Shown: in pieces, positions 1-8,668 of the stretch
How positions within the stretch are numbered: the stretch's first letter is position 1
How the letters are laid out: each line of letters opens with the position of its first letter
NCBI RefSeq assembly: GCF_024199925.1
Contig: NZ_JANADR010000001.1
Coordinates: 9,303,501-9,367,500, forward strand
Origin: Bradyrhizobium sp. CCGUVB1N3
GTDB lineage: Bacteria > Pseudomonadota > Alphaproteobacteria > Rhizobiales > Xanthobacteraceae
Direction of reading: 5' to 3'
DNA length: 64,000 bases
Notes under the pieces: model-generated
Told to the model about the DNA's origin: nothing
The model's input: only the letters and a program-made list of their open reading frames with translations
Databases searched by the model: none
Translations under genes and position numbers: made by a program

Positions 1-1
1 C

Positions 2-532
2 ATGGGATCGTCGCGGGTGTTCATCAATCTGCCGGCGGCGCTCCAGGGCCAGTTCGACTTGTTCGGCGTCGGTATCGGTCGCTACCGCCTGATGATCATC
101 ATCATCTGCGGGCTTCTCACCATCGCGCTCCAGCTCGTACTGGCGAAGACCCGCTTTGGCAGCCGCCTGCGCGCTGCCGTTGACGATCCGCGCGCCGCGA
201 GCGGCCTTGGCATCAACGTGCCGCAGGTGTTCGCCTTCACCTTTGCGTTTGGCTGCGGCCTCGCAGGCCTCGGCGGGGCGCTGAGCGCGGAGATCCTCGG
301 GCTCGACCCGTATTTCCCGCTGAAGTTCATGATCTACTTCCTGATCGTGGTCACCGTCGGCGGCTCATCCTCGATTACCGGTCCATTTCTGGCTTCGCTG
401 CTGCTCGGCATTGGCGACGTCGCCGGCAAATATTACGTGCCGAAGATGGGCCCCTTCGTGATCTACACCATGATGATCGTGATCCTGATCTGGCGCCCGA
501 ATGGCCTGTTCGGCCGCACGGCTGCGCGTTGA
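2..532 (+). CDS. livH: Branched-chain amino acid ABC transporter permease, LivH type (5'-truncated by window edge)
   Basis: Inner-membrane permease of a LIV/HAAT-type ABC importer for branched-chain amino acids or related compounds. The visible 176 residues are hydrophobic, with several membrane spans, and carry the family's conserved segment RLRAAVDDPRAASGLGIN, the cytoplasmic coupling region for the ATPases. LivH proteins are usually about 290 aa, so roughly the first 110 residues lie upstream of the window and the ATG at position 2 is internal. The gene ends 9 bp before livM, and livG and livF follow, so this is one operon. Substrate specificity cannot be read from the sequence. Confidence 0.88.
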   Translation: MGSSRVFINLPAALQGQFDLFGVGIGRYRLMIIIICGLLTIALQLVLAKTRFGSRLRAAVDDPRAASGLGINVPQVFAFTFAFGCGLAGLGGALSAEILGLDPYFPLKFMIYFLIVVTVGGSSSITGPFLASLLLGIGDVAGKYYVPKMGPFVIYTMMIVILIWRPNGLFGRTAAR

Positions 533-541
533 GTTGAGCCG

Positions 542-1570
542 ATGAACGCTGCATCCGACGTCGGTTATCACGCCCAGCGACATGCGCGCTGGCACTATGG
601 CGAAGTTGCCTTCTGGCTCATCGTGCTGGCCTGCGGCTTCGTGTTTCCCTCGCGTTACCTGATCATGACCGACATCGTGCGGCTTGCGCTGTTTGCGATG
701 TCGCTCGATCTGATCCTTGGCTATGCCGGCATCGTCTCTCTCGGTCATGCCGCCTTCTTCGGCGTCGGGGCCTATGGCGCGGGGCTTCTTGCGCTGCACG
801 GGATCATCAACGAGCCCGTGATCGCGCTCGTTGTCGCCGGTCTTGCGGCGATGGTGCTGGGGTTTGCCACCAGCTTCCTCGTCATCCGCGGCGTCGACCT
901 GACCCGTCTCATGGTGACGCTCGGCATCGCGCTGCTGCTTGAAGCGCTCGCCGAACGCTTCTCCAACGTCACAGGCGGCACCGACGGCCTGCAAGGCATC
1001 GAGATGCAGCCGATCTTCGGAACGCTTGCCTTCGACATGTTCGGCAAGACAGGATTCTTCTATTCGGTCGCCGTCCTGTTTGTTCTGTTCCTGCTCGCGC
1101 GCCGCATCGTGCATTCACCGTTCGGCCTGTCGCTGCGCGCGATCAAGAACAATCCGCTGCGGGCGGCCGCCATCGGCATCCCCGTCAACCGCCGCCTGAT
1201 CGCGATCTACACGCTCGCCGCGTTCTATGCGGGGATTGCGGGCGCGCTGTTCACCCAGACCACGGCGATCGCCTCGCTCGACGTGTTCGCCTTCGAGCGC
1301 TCCGCCGATCTGATGCTGGTGCTCGTCATCGGCGGCACCGGCTATCTCTATGGCGGGCTGATCGGCGCGGTCATATTCCGCATGCTCCAGGAATGGTTCT
1401 CGACCATCACCCCGCAATACTGGCAGTTCTGGATCGGCCTCGTGCTGGTCGTGATCGTGCTGGTCGGCCGCCAGCGGCTGCACCGCTGGGTGCTCTTCGT
1501 GCCGAACCTGATCATCAAGCAGATTGCCGGTCGCAAGGCGGTCGTCGCCGTGCCGGAGGGCGACGCATGA
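542..1570 (+). CDS. livM: Branched-chain amino acid ABC transporter permease, LivM type
   Basis: Second membrane subunit of the LIV-type importer; it forms a heterodimeric channel with LivH. At 342 aa it has the usual LivM length, many hydrophobic spans and the characteristic coupling segment (SLRAIKNNPLRAAAIGIP, about residues 198-215). It starts 9 bp after livH. Its stop overlaps the livG start as ATGA, showing translational coupling. The periplasmic binding protein is not in the window and presumably lies upstream of livH. Confidence 0.92.
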   Translation: MNAASDVGYHAQRHARWHYGEVAFWLIVLACGFVFPSRYLIMTDIVRLALFAMSLDLILGYAGIVSLGHAAFFGVGAYGAGLLALHGIINEPVIALVVAGLAAMVLGFATSFLVIRGVDLTRLMVTLGIALLLEALAERFSNVTGGTDGLQGIEMQPIFGTLAFDMFGKTGFFYSVAVLFVLFLLARRIVHSPFGLSLRAIKNNPLRAAAIGIPVNRRLIAIYTLAAFYAGIAGALFTQTTAIASLDVFAFERSADLMLVLVIGGTGYLYGGLIGAVIFRMLQEWFSTITPQYWQFWIGLVLVVIVLVGRQRLHRWVLFVPNLIIKQIAGRKAVVAVPEGDA

Positions 1571-2322
1571 CCATCGCGCTCGAAACCCAAAATCTCGAAA
1601 AGCAGTTCGGCGGCCTGCGCGTGACGCGCGACCTGTCGCTCAAGATCGAGCAGGGCGCTCGCCACGCCTTGATCGGTCCGAACGGCGCCGGCAAGACCAC
1701 GGTGATCAACCAGCTCACCGGCGTGCTCAAGCCGAACTCGGGGCGCATCCTGCTTGAAGGCCAGGACATCACCGATCTGCCCGTGCACAAGCGCGTGCTG
1801 CGGGGCCTGTCGCGCACCTTCCAGATCAACCAGCTCTATCCCGACCTGACGCCACTCGAAACCATTGGGCTAGCGGTCTCCGAACGCCTCGGTCATGGCG
1901 GCGACTGGTGGCGGCGGATGGGCACCCGTGACGACGTCAATGGCGAGATCGCCGAGCTCCTCAAGCACTTCCATTTGCTCGACGTCATGAACGAGCAGAC
2001 CGTGACGCTGCCTTACGGCAAGCAGCGCCTGCTCGAGATCGCGGTCGCGATCGCTGCCAAGCCGCGCGTGCTGTTGCTGGATGAGCCCGCCGCCGGCGTG
2101 CCCGAAAGCGAGCGCCACGACATCCTGGCCGTGGTCGCAGCGCTGCCCCGCGACGTCACCGTGCTCCTGATCGAGCATGACATGGATCTCGTCTTCTCCT
2201 TCGCCGACCGCATCTCGGTGCTGGTTTCGGGCGCGCTGCTCACCGAGGGCCCGCCCGACCAGGTCGCGCGCGATCCGCAGGTCAAGGCCGTCTATCTCGG
2301 CGAGGAGGCGGTCAATGTCTGA
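1567..2322 (+). CDS. livG: Branched-chain amino acid ABC transporter ATP-binding protein LivG
   Basis: Cytoplasmic ATPase of the LIV-type importer, 251 aa from the ATG at 1567 that overlaps the livM stop. Longer in-frame extensions run back into livM and are not used. Walker A is GPNGAGKTT near residue 39. The LivG-type insert region follows, and the Walker B segment is VLLLDEPAAGVP. The usual LSGGQ signature is degenerate here (TLPYGKQRLLEIAVA), which is common in LivG. The stop overlaps the livF start. Confidence 0.93.
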   Translation: MTIALETQNLEKQFGGLRVTRDLSLKIEQGARHALIGPNGAGKTTVINQLTGVLKPNSGRILLEGQDITDLPVHKRVLRGLSRTFQINQLYPDLTPLETIGLAVSERLGHGGDWWRRMGTRDDVNGEIAELLKHFHLLDVMNEQTVTLPYGKQRLLEIAVAIAAKPRVLLLDEPAAGVPESERHDILAVVAALPRDVTVLLIEHDMDLVFSFADRISVLVSGALLTEGPPDQVARDPQVKAVYLGEEAVNV

Positions 2323-3031
2323 CCTGCTCGCAATCGACTCCTTGCGCGCCGGCTACGGCGAGGCGGTGGTGCTGCCCAACATGTCCCTGCGCCTTGCCGA
2401 GGGGAACGTGCTGGCGCTGCTGGGCCGCAACGGCACCGGCAAGACCACGCTGATCAACTCCATCGTCGGCGTCACCCGACGCTTTTCCGGCTCGGTCGGG
2501 CTCGCCGGCATCGACGTCACCTCGCTGCGGCCCGACCAGCGCGCGCGCGCCGGCATCGGCTGGGTGCCGCAGGAGCGCAACATCTTCCGCTCGCTCACGG
2601 TGGAAGAGAACATGACCGCCGTGGCCCAGCCCGGCCCATGGACGGTCGAGAAGGTCTACGAGATGTTTCCGCGGCTGAAGGAGCGGCGGAGCAATTTTGG
2701 CAACCAGCTCTCCGGTGGCGAGCAGCAGATGCTGGCGATTGGCCGCGCGCTGACCCTCAATCCCAAGGTCCTGTTGCTGGATGAGCCGACCGAGGGGCTT
2801 GCGCCCATCATCGTCGAGGAGCTTCTGAAGGCGATCGGGACCATCACCCGGGCCGGCGGCATCTGCTCGATCATCGTCGAGCAGAACGCGCAAAAGATTC
2901 TGGGGCTTGCCGACCGCGTTGTGATATTGGAGCGCGGAACGATCGTCCACGACGCCCCGAGCGCCGCGCTGAAGGCCGACCCGTCGGTCCTCGAGCGCCA
3001 TCTCGGCGTCGCCGGGGCGGCCGCCCATTAG
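2315..3031 (+). CDS. livF: Branched-chain amino acid ABC transporter ATP-binding protein LivF
   Basis: Second ATPase of the LIV-type importer, 238 aa from the ATG at 2315, which overlaps the livG stop by 8 bp. It shows Walker A (GRNGTGKTT), signature LSGGEQQML, Walker B (VLLLDEPTEGLAP) and the LivF segment GWVPQERNIFRSLTVEENM. It is the last gene of the livHMGF operon. The next gene starts 78 bp later, across a repeat-like spacer. Confidence 0.93.
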   Translation: MSDLLAIDSLRAGYGEAVVLPNMSLRLAEGNVLALLGRNGTGKTTLINSIVGVTRRFSGSVGLAGIDVTSLRPDQRARAGIGWVPQERNIFRSLTVEENMTAVAQPGPWTVEKVYEMFPRLKERRSNFGNQLSGGEQQMLAIGRALTLNPKVLLLDEPTEGLAPIIVEELLKAIGTITRAGGICSIIVEQNAQKILGLADRVVILERGTIVHDAPSAALKADPSVLERHLGVAGAAAH

Positions 3032-3050
3032 CCTGTCCGACGCGTTCTCT

Positions 3051-3086
3051 TCACGCGAACCGGTACCCACTTCGCTTGAAAACGCT
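3051..3086. repeat. Short dispersed-repeat-like segment between livF and the MetE-like gene
   Basis: The spacer contains a segment beginning CACGCGAACCGGTACCCACT followed by TTCGCTTGAAAACGCT. I recognise this phrase as recurring between genes in Bradyrhizobium and Rhodopseudomonas. Only one copy occurs here, so the repeat call rests on memory rather than comparison. Confidence 0.35.
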
Positions 3087-3109
3087 ATTGAAAATTCGGG
3101 AGTGAACCA

Positions 3110-4228
3110 ATGCAGCGAACCAAAGCCCCCTTCCGCGCCGACGAGGTCGGCAGCCTCCTGCGCCCGCCGAAGATCAAAGAAGCCCGCGCGAAGCTGGAGA
3201 AGGGCGAGATTTCGGCCGATGATCTGCGCAAGATCGAGGACATGGAGATCGAGAAGGTCGTGCACAAGCAGGCCTCGATCGGCTTGAAGCTCGCGACCGA
3301 CGGCGAATTCCGCCGCTCCTGGTGGCATTTCGACTTCCTGGCGAAGCTCACCGGTTGCGAAATGTTCCACCCGGACACGGGCATCCAATTCGCGGGCGTC
3401 GAGACGCGGCATGATGCTGTGCGCGTGATTGGCAAGCTCGACTTCCCCGATCACCACCCGATGCTCGACCACTTCAAGTTCCTGAAGAAATATGCCGACC
3501 AGGCCCACGTCACCGCCAAGATGACGATTCCCTCGCCGGCGGTGCTGCATTTCCGCGGCGGCCGCAAGGCGATCTCCAAGGACATCTATCCCGATCTCGA
3601 TGCGTTCTACGAGGACCTCGGCAAGACCTACCGCAAGGCAGTCAAGGCGTTCTACGACGCCGGCTGCCGCTATCTCCAGTTCGACGACACCGTGTGGGCC
3701 TATCTCTGCTCACAGGACGAATTGAAGAAGGCGCGCGAGCGCGGCGACAATCCGGATGGTCTCCAGCAGACCTACGCGCGCATCATCAACTACGCGCTGG
3801 CCGAGAAGCCCGCGGACATGGTGGTGACGACCCATGTCTGCCGCGGCAATTTCCGCTCGACCTGGATCTCCTCGGGCGGCTACGAGCCGGTCGCCGAGAC
3901 CATGCTCGCCGGCACCAACTACGACGGCTACTTCCTGGAATATGACTCAGACCGCGCCGGCGGCTTCGAGCCGCTGCGCTTCCTGCCCAAGGGCAACAAG
4001 GTCGTCGTGGTCGGCGTCATCACCTCGAAGTTCGGCGAGCTCGAGAAGAAGGACGACATCAAGCGCCGTCTGGAAGAGGCCGCCAAGTTCGCGCCGCTGG
4101 AGCAGCTCGCGCTCTCCCCGCAGTGCGGTTTTGCTTCGACGGAGGAAGGCAATATCCTCTCCGAGGAGGAGCAGTGGGCGAAGCTCAGCCTCGCGGTCGA
4201 GATCGCCAAGGAAGTGTGGGGTAACTGA
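3110..4228 (+). CDS. MetE-family (cobalamin-independent methionine synthase II) C-terminal-domain-like protein
   Basis: At 372 aa this protein has only the catalytic half of MetE (full MetE is about 750 aa). That half is a TIM barrel with a zinc site that activates a thiol for methyl or alkyl transfer. Probable zinc ligands are visible: His and Cys in THVCRG near residue 242, and Cys in SPQCGFAS near residue 340. The family (COG0620) also contains epoxyalkane:coenzyme M transferases and enzymes of unknown substrate, so methionine synthesis is not certain. The absence of the N-terminal folate-binding half argues against standard MetE. It follows the liv operon but appears separately transcribed. 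Confidence 0.75.
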   Translation: MQRTKAPFRADEVGSLLRPPKIKEARAKLEKGEISADDLRKIEDMEIEKVVHKQASIGLKLATDGEFRRSWWHFDFLAKLTGCEMFHPDTGIQFAGVETRHDAVRVIGKLDFPDHHPMLDHFKFLKKYADQAHVTAKMTIPSPAVLHFRGGRKAISKDIYPDLDAFYEDLGKTYRKAVKAFYDAGCRYLQFDDTVWAYLCSQDELKKARERGDNPDGLQQTYARIINYALAEKPADMVVTTHVCRGNFRSTWISSGGYEPVAETMLAGTNYDGYFLEYDSDRAGGFEPLRFLPKGNKVVVVGVITSKFGELEKKDDIKRRLEEAAKFAPLEQLALSPQCGFASTEEGNILSEEEQWAKLSLAVEIAKEVWGN

Positions 4229-4281
4229 GCTCCGCGCGGTCCGGCGCGTGAGTGACGGCGAGTCCTCACCACATCTTCGGT

Positions 4282-4414
4282 GTCGTCCCGGCGAAGGCCG
4301 GGACCCATACCCCCAGGGAGAAGTTGTGGCGCGAAACTGGTAACCACCTGTCTTCGCCAAACATCGTCCTGTGGTTATGGGTCCCGGATCTGCGCTTCGC
4401 TTGTCCGGGACGAC
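4282..4414. repeat. Dispersed palindromic intergenic repeat
   Basis: The left arm begins GTCGTCCCGGCGAAGGCCGG and continues GACCCATA. The right arm, TATGGGTCCCGG...TGTCCGGGACGAC, is its inverted counterpart about 90 bp later. The element fills the space between the convergent ends of the MetE-like gene and the caspase-like gene, where it could fold in RNA from either side. It matches a repeat phrase familiar from Bradyrhizobium genomes. Confidence 0.6.
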
Positions 4415-4471
4415 ACTGAGTTTGAGGCGAGTTACTTTCGCCTCTCGGCAGACGTAGCGTGCCAGCGCCCG

Positions 4472-6190
4472 TCACTTCTCCGCCAGATAAACCTCGCCCA
4501 GCAGAGACGAGTTCGACCACGGCACCTGCTTGTTCTTGGTCGACGAGACGACCTCGGCGCGCACGCGCGTCAGCATCTGCTGCACCTCGAGCCCCGGCGT
4601 GCCGAGATGGCGGGAAAGCGCGGACGAGAACGGCGAATTGGCGCCTTCGCCATCGAGCGCAACCTGGCCCGGCGCCGTGGCGAATGCGATCAGCGTGCCG
4701 GCCCCCAACGTCGCGCCCGCGCCGAGACTGGTCGGCGCTGCGAGACCCGAGGCGCCTTCGATGCCGCGATTGGCGCCGGCGGCAGCCACCTGCGGCGCCA
4801 TCGGGTTGTTGCGGCAGGCATCGAAGATCAGGATGTTGGTGCGGACCTGATCGTCGAGGCCGGCCATGATCGTGTCCATATCGATCATCGCCTCCGTCAT
4901 GTTGGCGCCTGCCTTCAGCCCGACGTCGATCGGAATGAGATAGTTGCGGCCGTCGATCTGCACGCCGTGGCCGGCGTAGTAGACCACCGCGACCTGCGCC
5001 CGCGCCGCATCGCGCAGGAAGTCGCGCGTCATCTTCTGCATCGCCGCGCGGTCGAGGTCGATGCCCTCCGACACCGCGAAGCCGATGTCGCGCAGGCTCT
5101 TTGCGACTGCGCGCGCATCGTTGGGCGGATTAGGCAGCGCCTTGACGTGAGCATAGGCGCCGTTGCCGATGATCAGCGGCATGCGCTTGCCGCGGCCCGC
5201 CGGAGCAGGCGAGGGCGCAGGCGTCGTGCTCGCTTGCTGCCCTGCAGGCGCCGTCGTCTGCTGCGCCGTCGAGGTCGGCGCATCGCGCGGCGTCGGCACG
5301 GTTGCGTCGGATAGCAGCGACAGCCGCACCTTCGCCGTCGCCTGGTTGGACTTGCTGCCGGCGTCAGACGCCGTGACGCCGAGCGCGCCCTTGTAGTCTT
5401 CCTTGGCGTGCGCGTAGTCGCCCCTGGCCTCGTAGGCGAGCCCGCGGAACGTGTAGGCCGAGATCAGCACGCTGTTCGGCGGCGTCATGATGTTGACCGG
5501 CGGCTTGTCCTTGGCGAGCCGGATCGCTTCGCTGCCGTCGGCGATGGCGCGGTCGAGCTCGCCCTTGGCGCGCCAGATCGTGGTCCGGTGCACCAGCGGC
5601 TGCGACAGGCTCGGGTCGATGCGGATGGCCTGGTTGATGTCGGCGAGCGCGCCGTCAAGGTCGCCGAGCGCCTCCTTGCAGGCGCCGCGGTTCTGGTAGG
5701 AGAAGGTCGATTTCGGGTCGGCCTTGATCGCAGCATCGAAATCGGCAATCGCCTTGGCGTAGTCCTTCTTGCCCTGATAGGCATTGCCGCGGTTGTGGAA
5801 GATGGTTCCGCCCGGCGGCCCGAGCTTCAGAGCGTCGTCGAAATCGGCGATCGCGATGTCGTACTCGCCTTTGTCGAAATAGGCCGAGCCGCGCAGGTTG
5901 TAGACCGCCTGGCTCGGCTCAAGCCTGATGGCTTCGGTCGCATCCGTGATGACCTTCGCGTAGTCGCCCTTCTTGTTCCAGCCCACCGCGCGCCAGAAAT
6001 AGACGGTGGCGAGCTGGCCGCCCTTGAACACCTTCAGCGCGATGATCTTGTTGCAGGCGTCGATCTGCTGGTCGGCCGGCGTGGTGTCGGTGGTGCAGAG
6101 CGGACCGAGCTGGCTGCGCGACTGCGCAAGGCAGGGTGCGGACCACACGGCCGTGGCGAGCAGGGAGAGGATGACGAGCAGGCGGCGCAA
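4472..6190 (-). CDS. Secreted TPR and caspase-like (peptidase C14) protein
   Basis: Predicted 572-aa exported protein. The start chosen is TTG at 6190, preceded by GAGG, which gives MRRLLVILSLL... and a clean signal peptide ending near PCLAQ. In-frame upstream sequence exists but lacks signal character. Residues about 45-290 are tetratricopeptide repeats, followed by a Pro/Ala/Thr-rich linker (about 310-345). The C-terminal p20-like caspase domain has the catalytic His in YYAGHG (about 407) and Cys in FDACRNNP (about 459). Such orthocaspases usually cleave after basic residues; the target here is unknown. It lies 100 bp downstream of, and on the same strand as, a TPR/aspartic-protease gene. 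Confidence 0.85.
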   Translation of the reverse strand: MRRLLVILSLLATAVWSAPCLAQSRSQLGPLCTTDTTPADQQIDACNKIIALKVFKGGQLATVYFWRAVGWNKKGDYAKVITDATEAIRLEPSQAVYNLRGSAYFDKGEYDIAIADFDDALKLGPPGGTIFHNRGNAYQGKKDYAKAIADFDAAIKADPKSTFSYQNRGACKEALGDLDGALADINQAIRIDPSLSQPLVHRTTIWRAKGELDRAIADGSEAIRLAKDKPPVNIMTPPNSVLISAYTFRGLAYEARGDYAHAKEDYKGALGVTASDAGSKSNQATAKVRLSLLSDATVPTPRDAPTSTAQQTTAPAGQQASTTPAPSPAPAGRGKRMPLIIGNGAYAHVKALPNPPNDARAVAKSLRDIGFAVSEGIDLDRAAMQKMTRDFLRDAARAQVAVVYYAGHGVQIDGRNYLIPIDVGLKAGANMTEAMIDMDTIMAGLDDQVRTNILIFDACRNNPMAPQVAAAGANRGIEGASGLAAPTSLGAGATLGAGTLIAFATAPGQVALDGEGANSPFSSALSRHLGTPGLEVQQMLTRVRAEVVSSTKNKQVPWSNSSLLGEVYLAEK

Positions 6191-6290
6191 GGATACCTCG
6201 GAAAAACGGCTGCGAACGGAAAGGTGGATGTCGTCCGTTTGTCGCGGCGGAGGGATGGTCGGTTCAGCCCGCGCTGTCGCGACGAAAGCT

Positions 6291-7379
6291 TTACTTCTTC
6301 GGCTGGCGGGTGCGGATCTCGATGAATCCACCGGCCATCTGAACCTCAAACCGCGACAGGAAGCTCATGCCGAGCAGGCCGTCGACGCCGGCGCCATAGC
6401 TTTTGTCGTCGGTGTTCTGAATCGCGATGGGGACGTTGGTTGCCTCAAGCTTGCCGAGCCCGACCTTGTCGGCCTTGGAGAGTTTGGCCTTGGTCTGCCC
6501 GTTGGCCGTCATGAGCGTGATCTCACTGCTCCCGGTGTCGGGAAGCTTGGCGCGGTTCGCAAAGGCGGATTTCACGGACACGTAGCTTGCGCCGGTATCG
6601 AGAATGAACACCCCGGGCACGCCGTTGATCTGGGCCTTCACGGTGACGACGTTCTTCTGCCCGTGGAGCGGGAAGCTTTCTTTGCGAAACTCCTTCGATG
6701 CGACGCAGTTGCCCTGACTTTCATAGTCGGAGATGATTTTCTGGGTCTGACTGGTGTCGCGGGTTACTGGATCCAGCGCGACCCAGAGGTTGATCGGCGC
6801 CGTCGCCTCGCAGAATTGCTTGAGCGCGGCATAGGCAGCGGCCATATGCAGGAAGACTCGGCTCGAGATTGATTTCTTGTCGGCACCGAACAGCTCGATC
6901 GTGTCGGAGTAGTCGGCCAGTGCGCGCTTGTAGTCGCCGGTCCCCTCCAGCGCGACGCCGCGCAGATAGTGCGCGTTGTGGTTTGTCGGTGCGCGCCGGA
7001 TGAATTCGTCGGCGACTTCGACGGCCTTGGGATAGTCGCTGAGTTTCAGAAAGATGTCGATCGAGCGGTGCAGGGCCGTGATGGGCGCGCCGCAGTTCAT
7101 GACGAATTTGTAGAGCCCGTCGGCCGCCTGTCGCCGATAGCCGAGCTTATCCAGCATGAGAGCGAGATCGCCGATGCTCTTCTGGTCGCACGGCTCGCGC
7201 TTCAGCTCTTCGAGGCGCAACCAGACATAAGGGTCCCGCGCTGCCTGGACCGGAAGCACGCCGATGCGCTGATAGACGGTCGCGAAGACGTCGTCGGGGT
7301 TCTCGTCTAGGTAGCCAGCACGCGCAACGCCCGATAGTGCCGCAAGGAGAACCGCGGCCACCAAAAACAACCTGAACAT
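6291..7379 (-). CDS. Secreted TPR protein with retropepsin-like aspartic protease domain
   Basis: Predicted 362-aa exported protein, starting at ATG 7379 with a signal peptide (MFRLFLVAAVLLAALSGVARA). The middle (about residues 60-220) consists of TPR-like helical repeats. The C-terminal 140 residues look like a clan AA single-domain aspartic protease: FILDTGASYVSV (catalytic Asp about 260), then the flap region and GLLGMSFLSRF near the C terminus. Such bacterial proteases act as dimers. It precedes the TPR/caspase-like gene in the same direction, so the two may be co-transcribed and act in the same envelope compartment. Confidence 0.8.
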   Translation of the reverse strand: MFRLFLVAAVLLAALSGVARAGYLDENPDDVFATVYQRIGVLPVQAARDPYVWLRLEELKREPCDQKSIGDLALMLDKLGYRRQAADGLYKFVMNCGAPITALHRSIDIFLKLSDYPKAVEVADEFIRRAPTNHNAHYLRGVALEGTGDYKRALADYSDTIELFGADKKSISSRVFLHMAAAYAALKQFCEATAPINLWVALDPVTRDTSQTQKIISDYESQGNCVASKEFRKESFPLHGQKNVVTVKAQINGVPGVFILDTGASYVSVKSAFANRAKLPDTGSSEITLMTANGQTKAKLSKADKVGLGKLEATNVPIAIQNTDDKSYGAGVDGLLGMSFLSRFEVQMAGGFIEIRTRQPKK

Positions 7380-7446
7380 ATTCGCCCCAAAGTTACTTTT
7401 TTCGATCTTGTATACCGATAAGGGTGACGCGAAGCCAATCATTTTA

Positions 7447-7500
7447 CCCGTCGGGCAAAACAGTACGCGTCGGGCGAAACACCCTGTCCCCGCGAATTCC
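7447..7500. repeat. Repeat-like segment with CGTCGGGCAAA phrases
   Basis: Two near copies, CCGTCGGGCAAAACAGT and GCGTCGGGCGAAACACC, lie in the divergent spacer between the aspartic-protease gene and the substrate-binding-protein gene. A related phrase, GCGTCGGGCAAATCACC, occurs near 26862-26880. I recognise it as a remnant of a dispersed Bradyrhizobium repeat; its function is unknown. Confidence 0.4.
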
Positions 7501-7566
7501 TCTGCGTTGCGCCCTCGTAACCTGATACGATCCGAGCATTGCTCAGACGTCGAGGGGCGTTGTGCA

Positions 7567-8562
7567 ATGAGGCGGCGGGATTTTACGGCCGGTCTGTTGC
7601 TTGCCACGGCGATCCGACCCGCGCGGGCACAGCGCGGCACGCCGCAGCGGATTGCGATCTTCCATCCGGCTATCCCCGTTGGTCTCCTGACCGAGACCGG
7701 CGGGGGGACGGCGTGGCGCGCGTTTTTCGGAGAGCTCCGTCGGCTGGGCTACGTCGAAGGACAGAATTTGATCATCGAGCGCTATTCCGCCGAGGGGCAT
7801 CACGAGCGCTATGCTGACTTCGCCCGTGAGATCGTGGCGCGCAATCCGGACTTGATCGTCACCGGGACCAATCCGGTTGTGGTCGCCTTCAAGGCCACGA
7901 CCAGCAGGATACCGCTTGTGGCGTTCATGCTGGATCCGCTGAAGGCGGGGCTGGTCGCCAGCCTGGCCCGACCCGGCGGTAACCTGACCGGTATTACGCT
8001 CGATGCAGGCATCGAAATCTGGGGGAAGCGCCTCGCGTTGCTGAAGGAAGCCGTTTCTCAGACCGCGAGCGTTGCCTTCCTCGGGATGCGTGACGGGTGG
8101 GAAGGTTCATTTGGGCAGGCCCTACGCGACGTCAGCAGCCAGTTGGGAATTTCACTGGTCTCGATGGTCCCGAACATCGGGACGACCGCGGAGATCGAGC
8201 GTGTCTTCACCGACATGGCCGAGCGACGGCCCGACGCAGTCTTGATTACCGGCGAAGGCGACCTCTACGCTCACCGGCAGCTGATTGCCGAGCTCGCGCT
8301 GAAACACCGCTTGCCGACAATGTGTCCCTACCGCGATTACGTCGATGCTGGTGGACTGATGGCCTATACGGTCGACCTCGCGGAATTGCTCAGGCGCATG
8401 GCCCAGGACGTGCACCAAATCCTGAAGGGAGCCGGACCCGGCGACATCCCGATTTATCAGCCGACCAAATTCGAACTCCTGCTCAACCTGAAGACGGCCA
8501 AAGCGCTCGGCCTCGTCCTGCCACCCGCGCTGCTGTCCAATGCCGACGAGATGATCGACTGA
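7567..8562 (+). CDS. ABC transporter substrate-binding protein (ABC_sub_bind family)
   Basis: Predicted 331-aa exported solute-binding protein. The ATG at 7567 gives an Arg-rich N terminus and short signal peptide (MRRRDFTAGLLLATAIRPARAQ). The body matches the rhizobial ABC substrate-binding family typified by RIAIFHP..., LGYVEGQNLIIERYSAEG and DLIVTGTNPVVVAFK, related to TrpX-like proteins. No permease or ATPase gene is adjacent, so it is an orphan binding protein, a common situation for this expanded family. Its ligand is unknown. Confidence 0.78.
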   Translation: MRRRDFTAGLLLATAIRPARAQRGTPQRIAIFHPAIPVGLLTETGGGTAWRAFFGELRRLGYVEGQNLIIERYSAEGHHERYADFAREIVARNPDLIVTGTNPVVVAFKATTSRIPLVAFMLDPLKAGLVASLARPGGNLTGITLDAGIEIWGKRLALLKEAVSQTASVAFLGMRDGWEGSFGQALRDVSSQLGISLVSMVPNIGTTAEIERVFTDMAERRPDAVLITGEGDLYAHRQLIAELALKHRLPTMCPYRDYVDAGGLMAYTVDLAELLRRMAQDVHQILKGAGPGDIPIYQPTKFELLLNLKTAKALGLVLPPALLSNADEMID

Positions 8563-8668
8563 AGTGTCGGGCAAGACGCTGGCCATCTATTCAAACTCAC
8601 GCTTCCTCCGTTGGGCAGATCATGCTAGGACCTGCCGGCCCAACCCGCTGCCCACCTCCGTCCCACCC

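Noticed and set aside
4280..5314. 344-codon plus-strand frame over the caspase-like gene
   Set aside because: It starts inside a dispersed repeat and is antisense to the catalytic domain. The protein is extremely Arg-rich.
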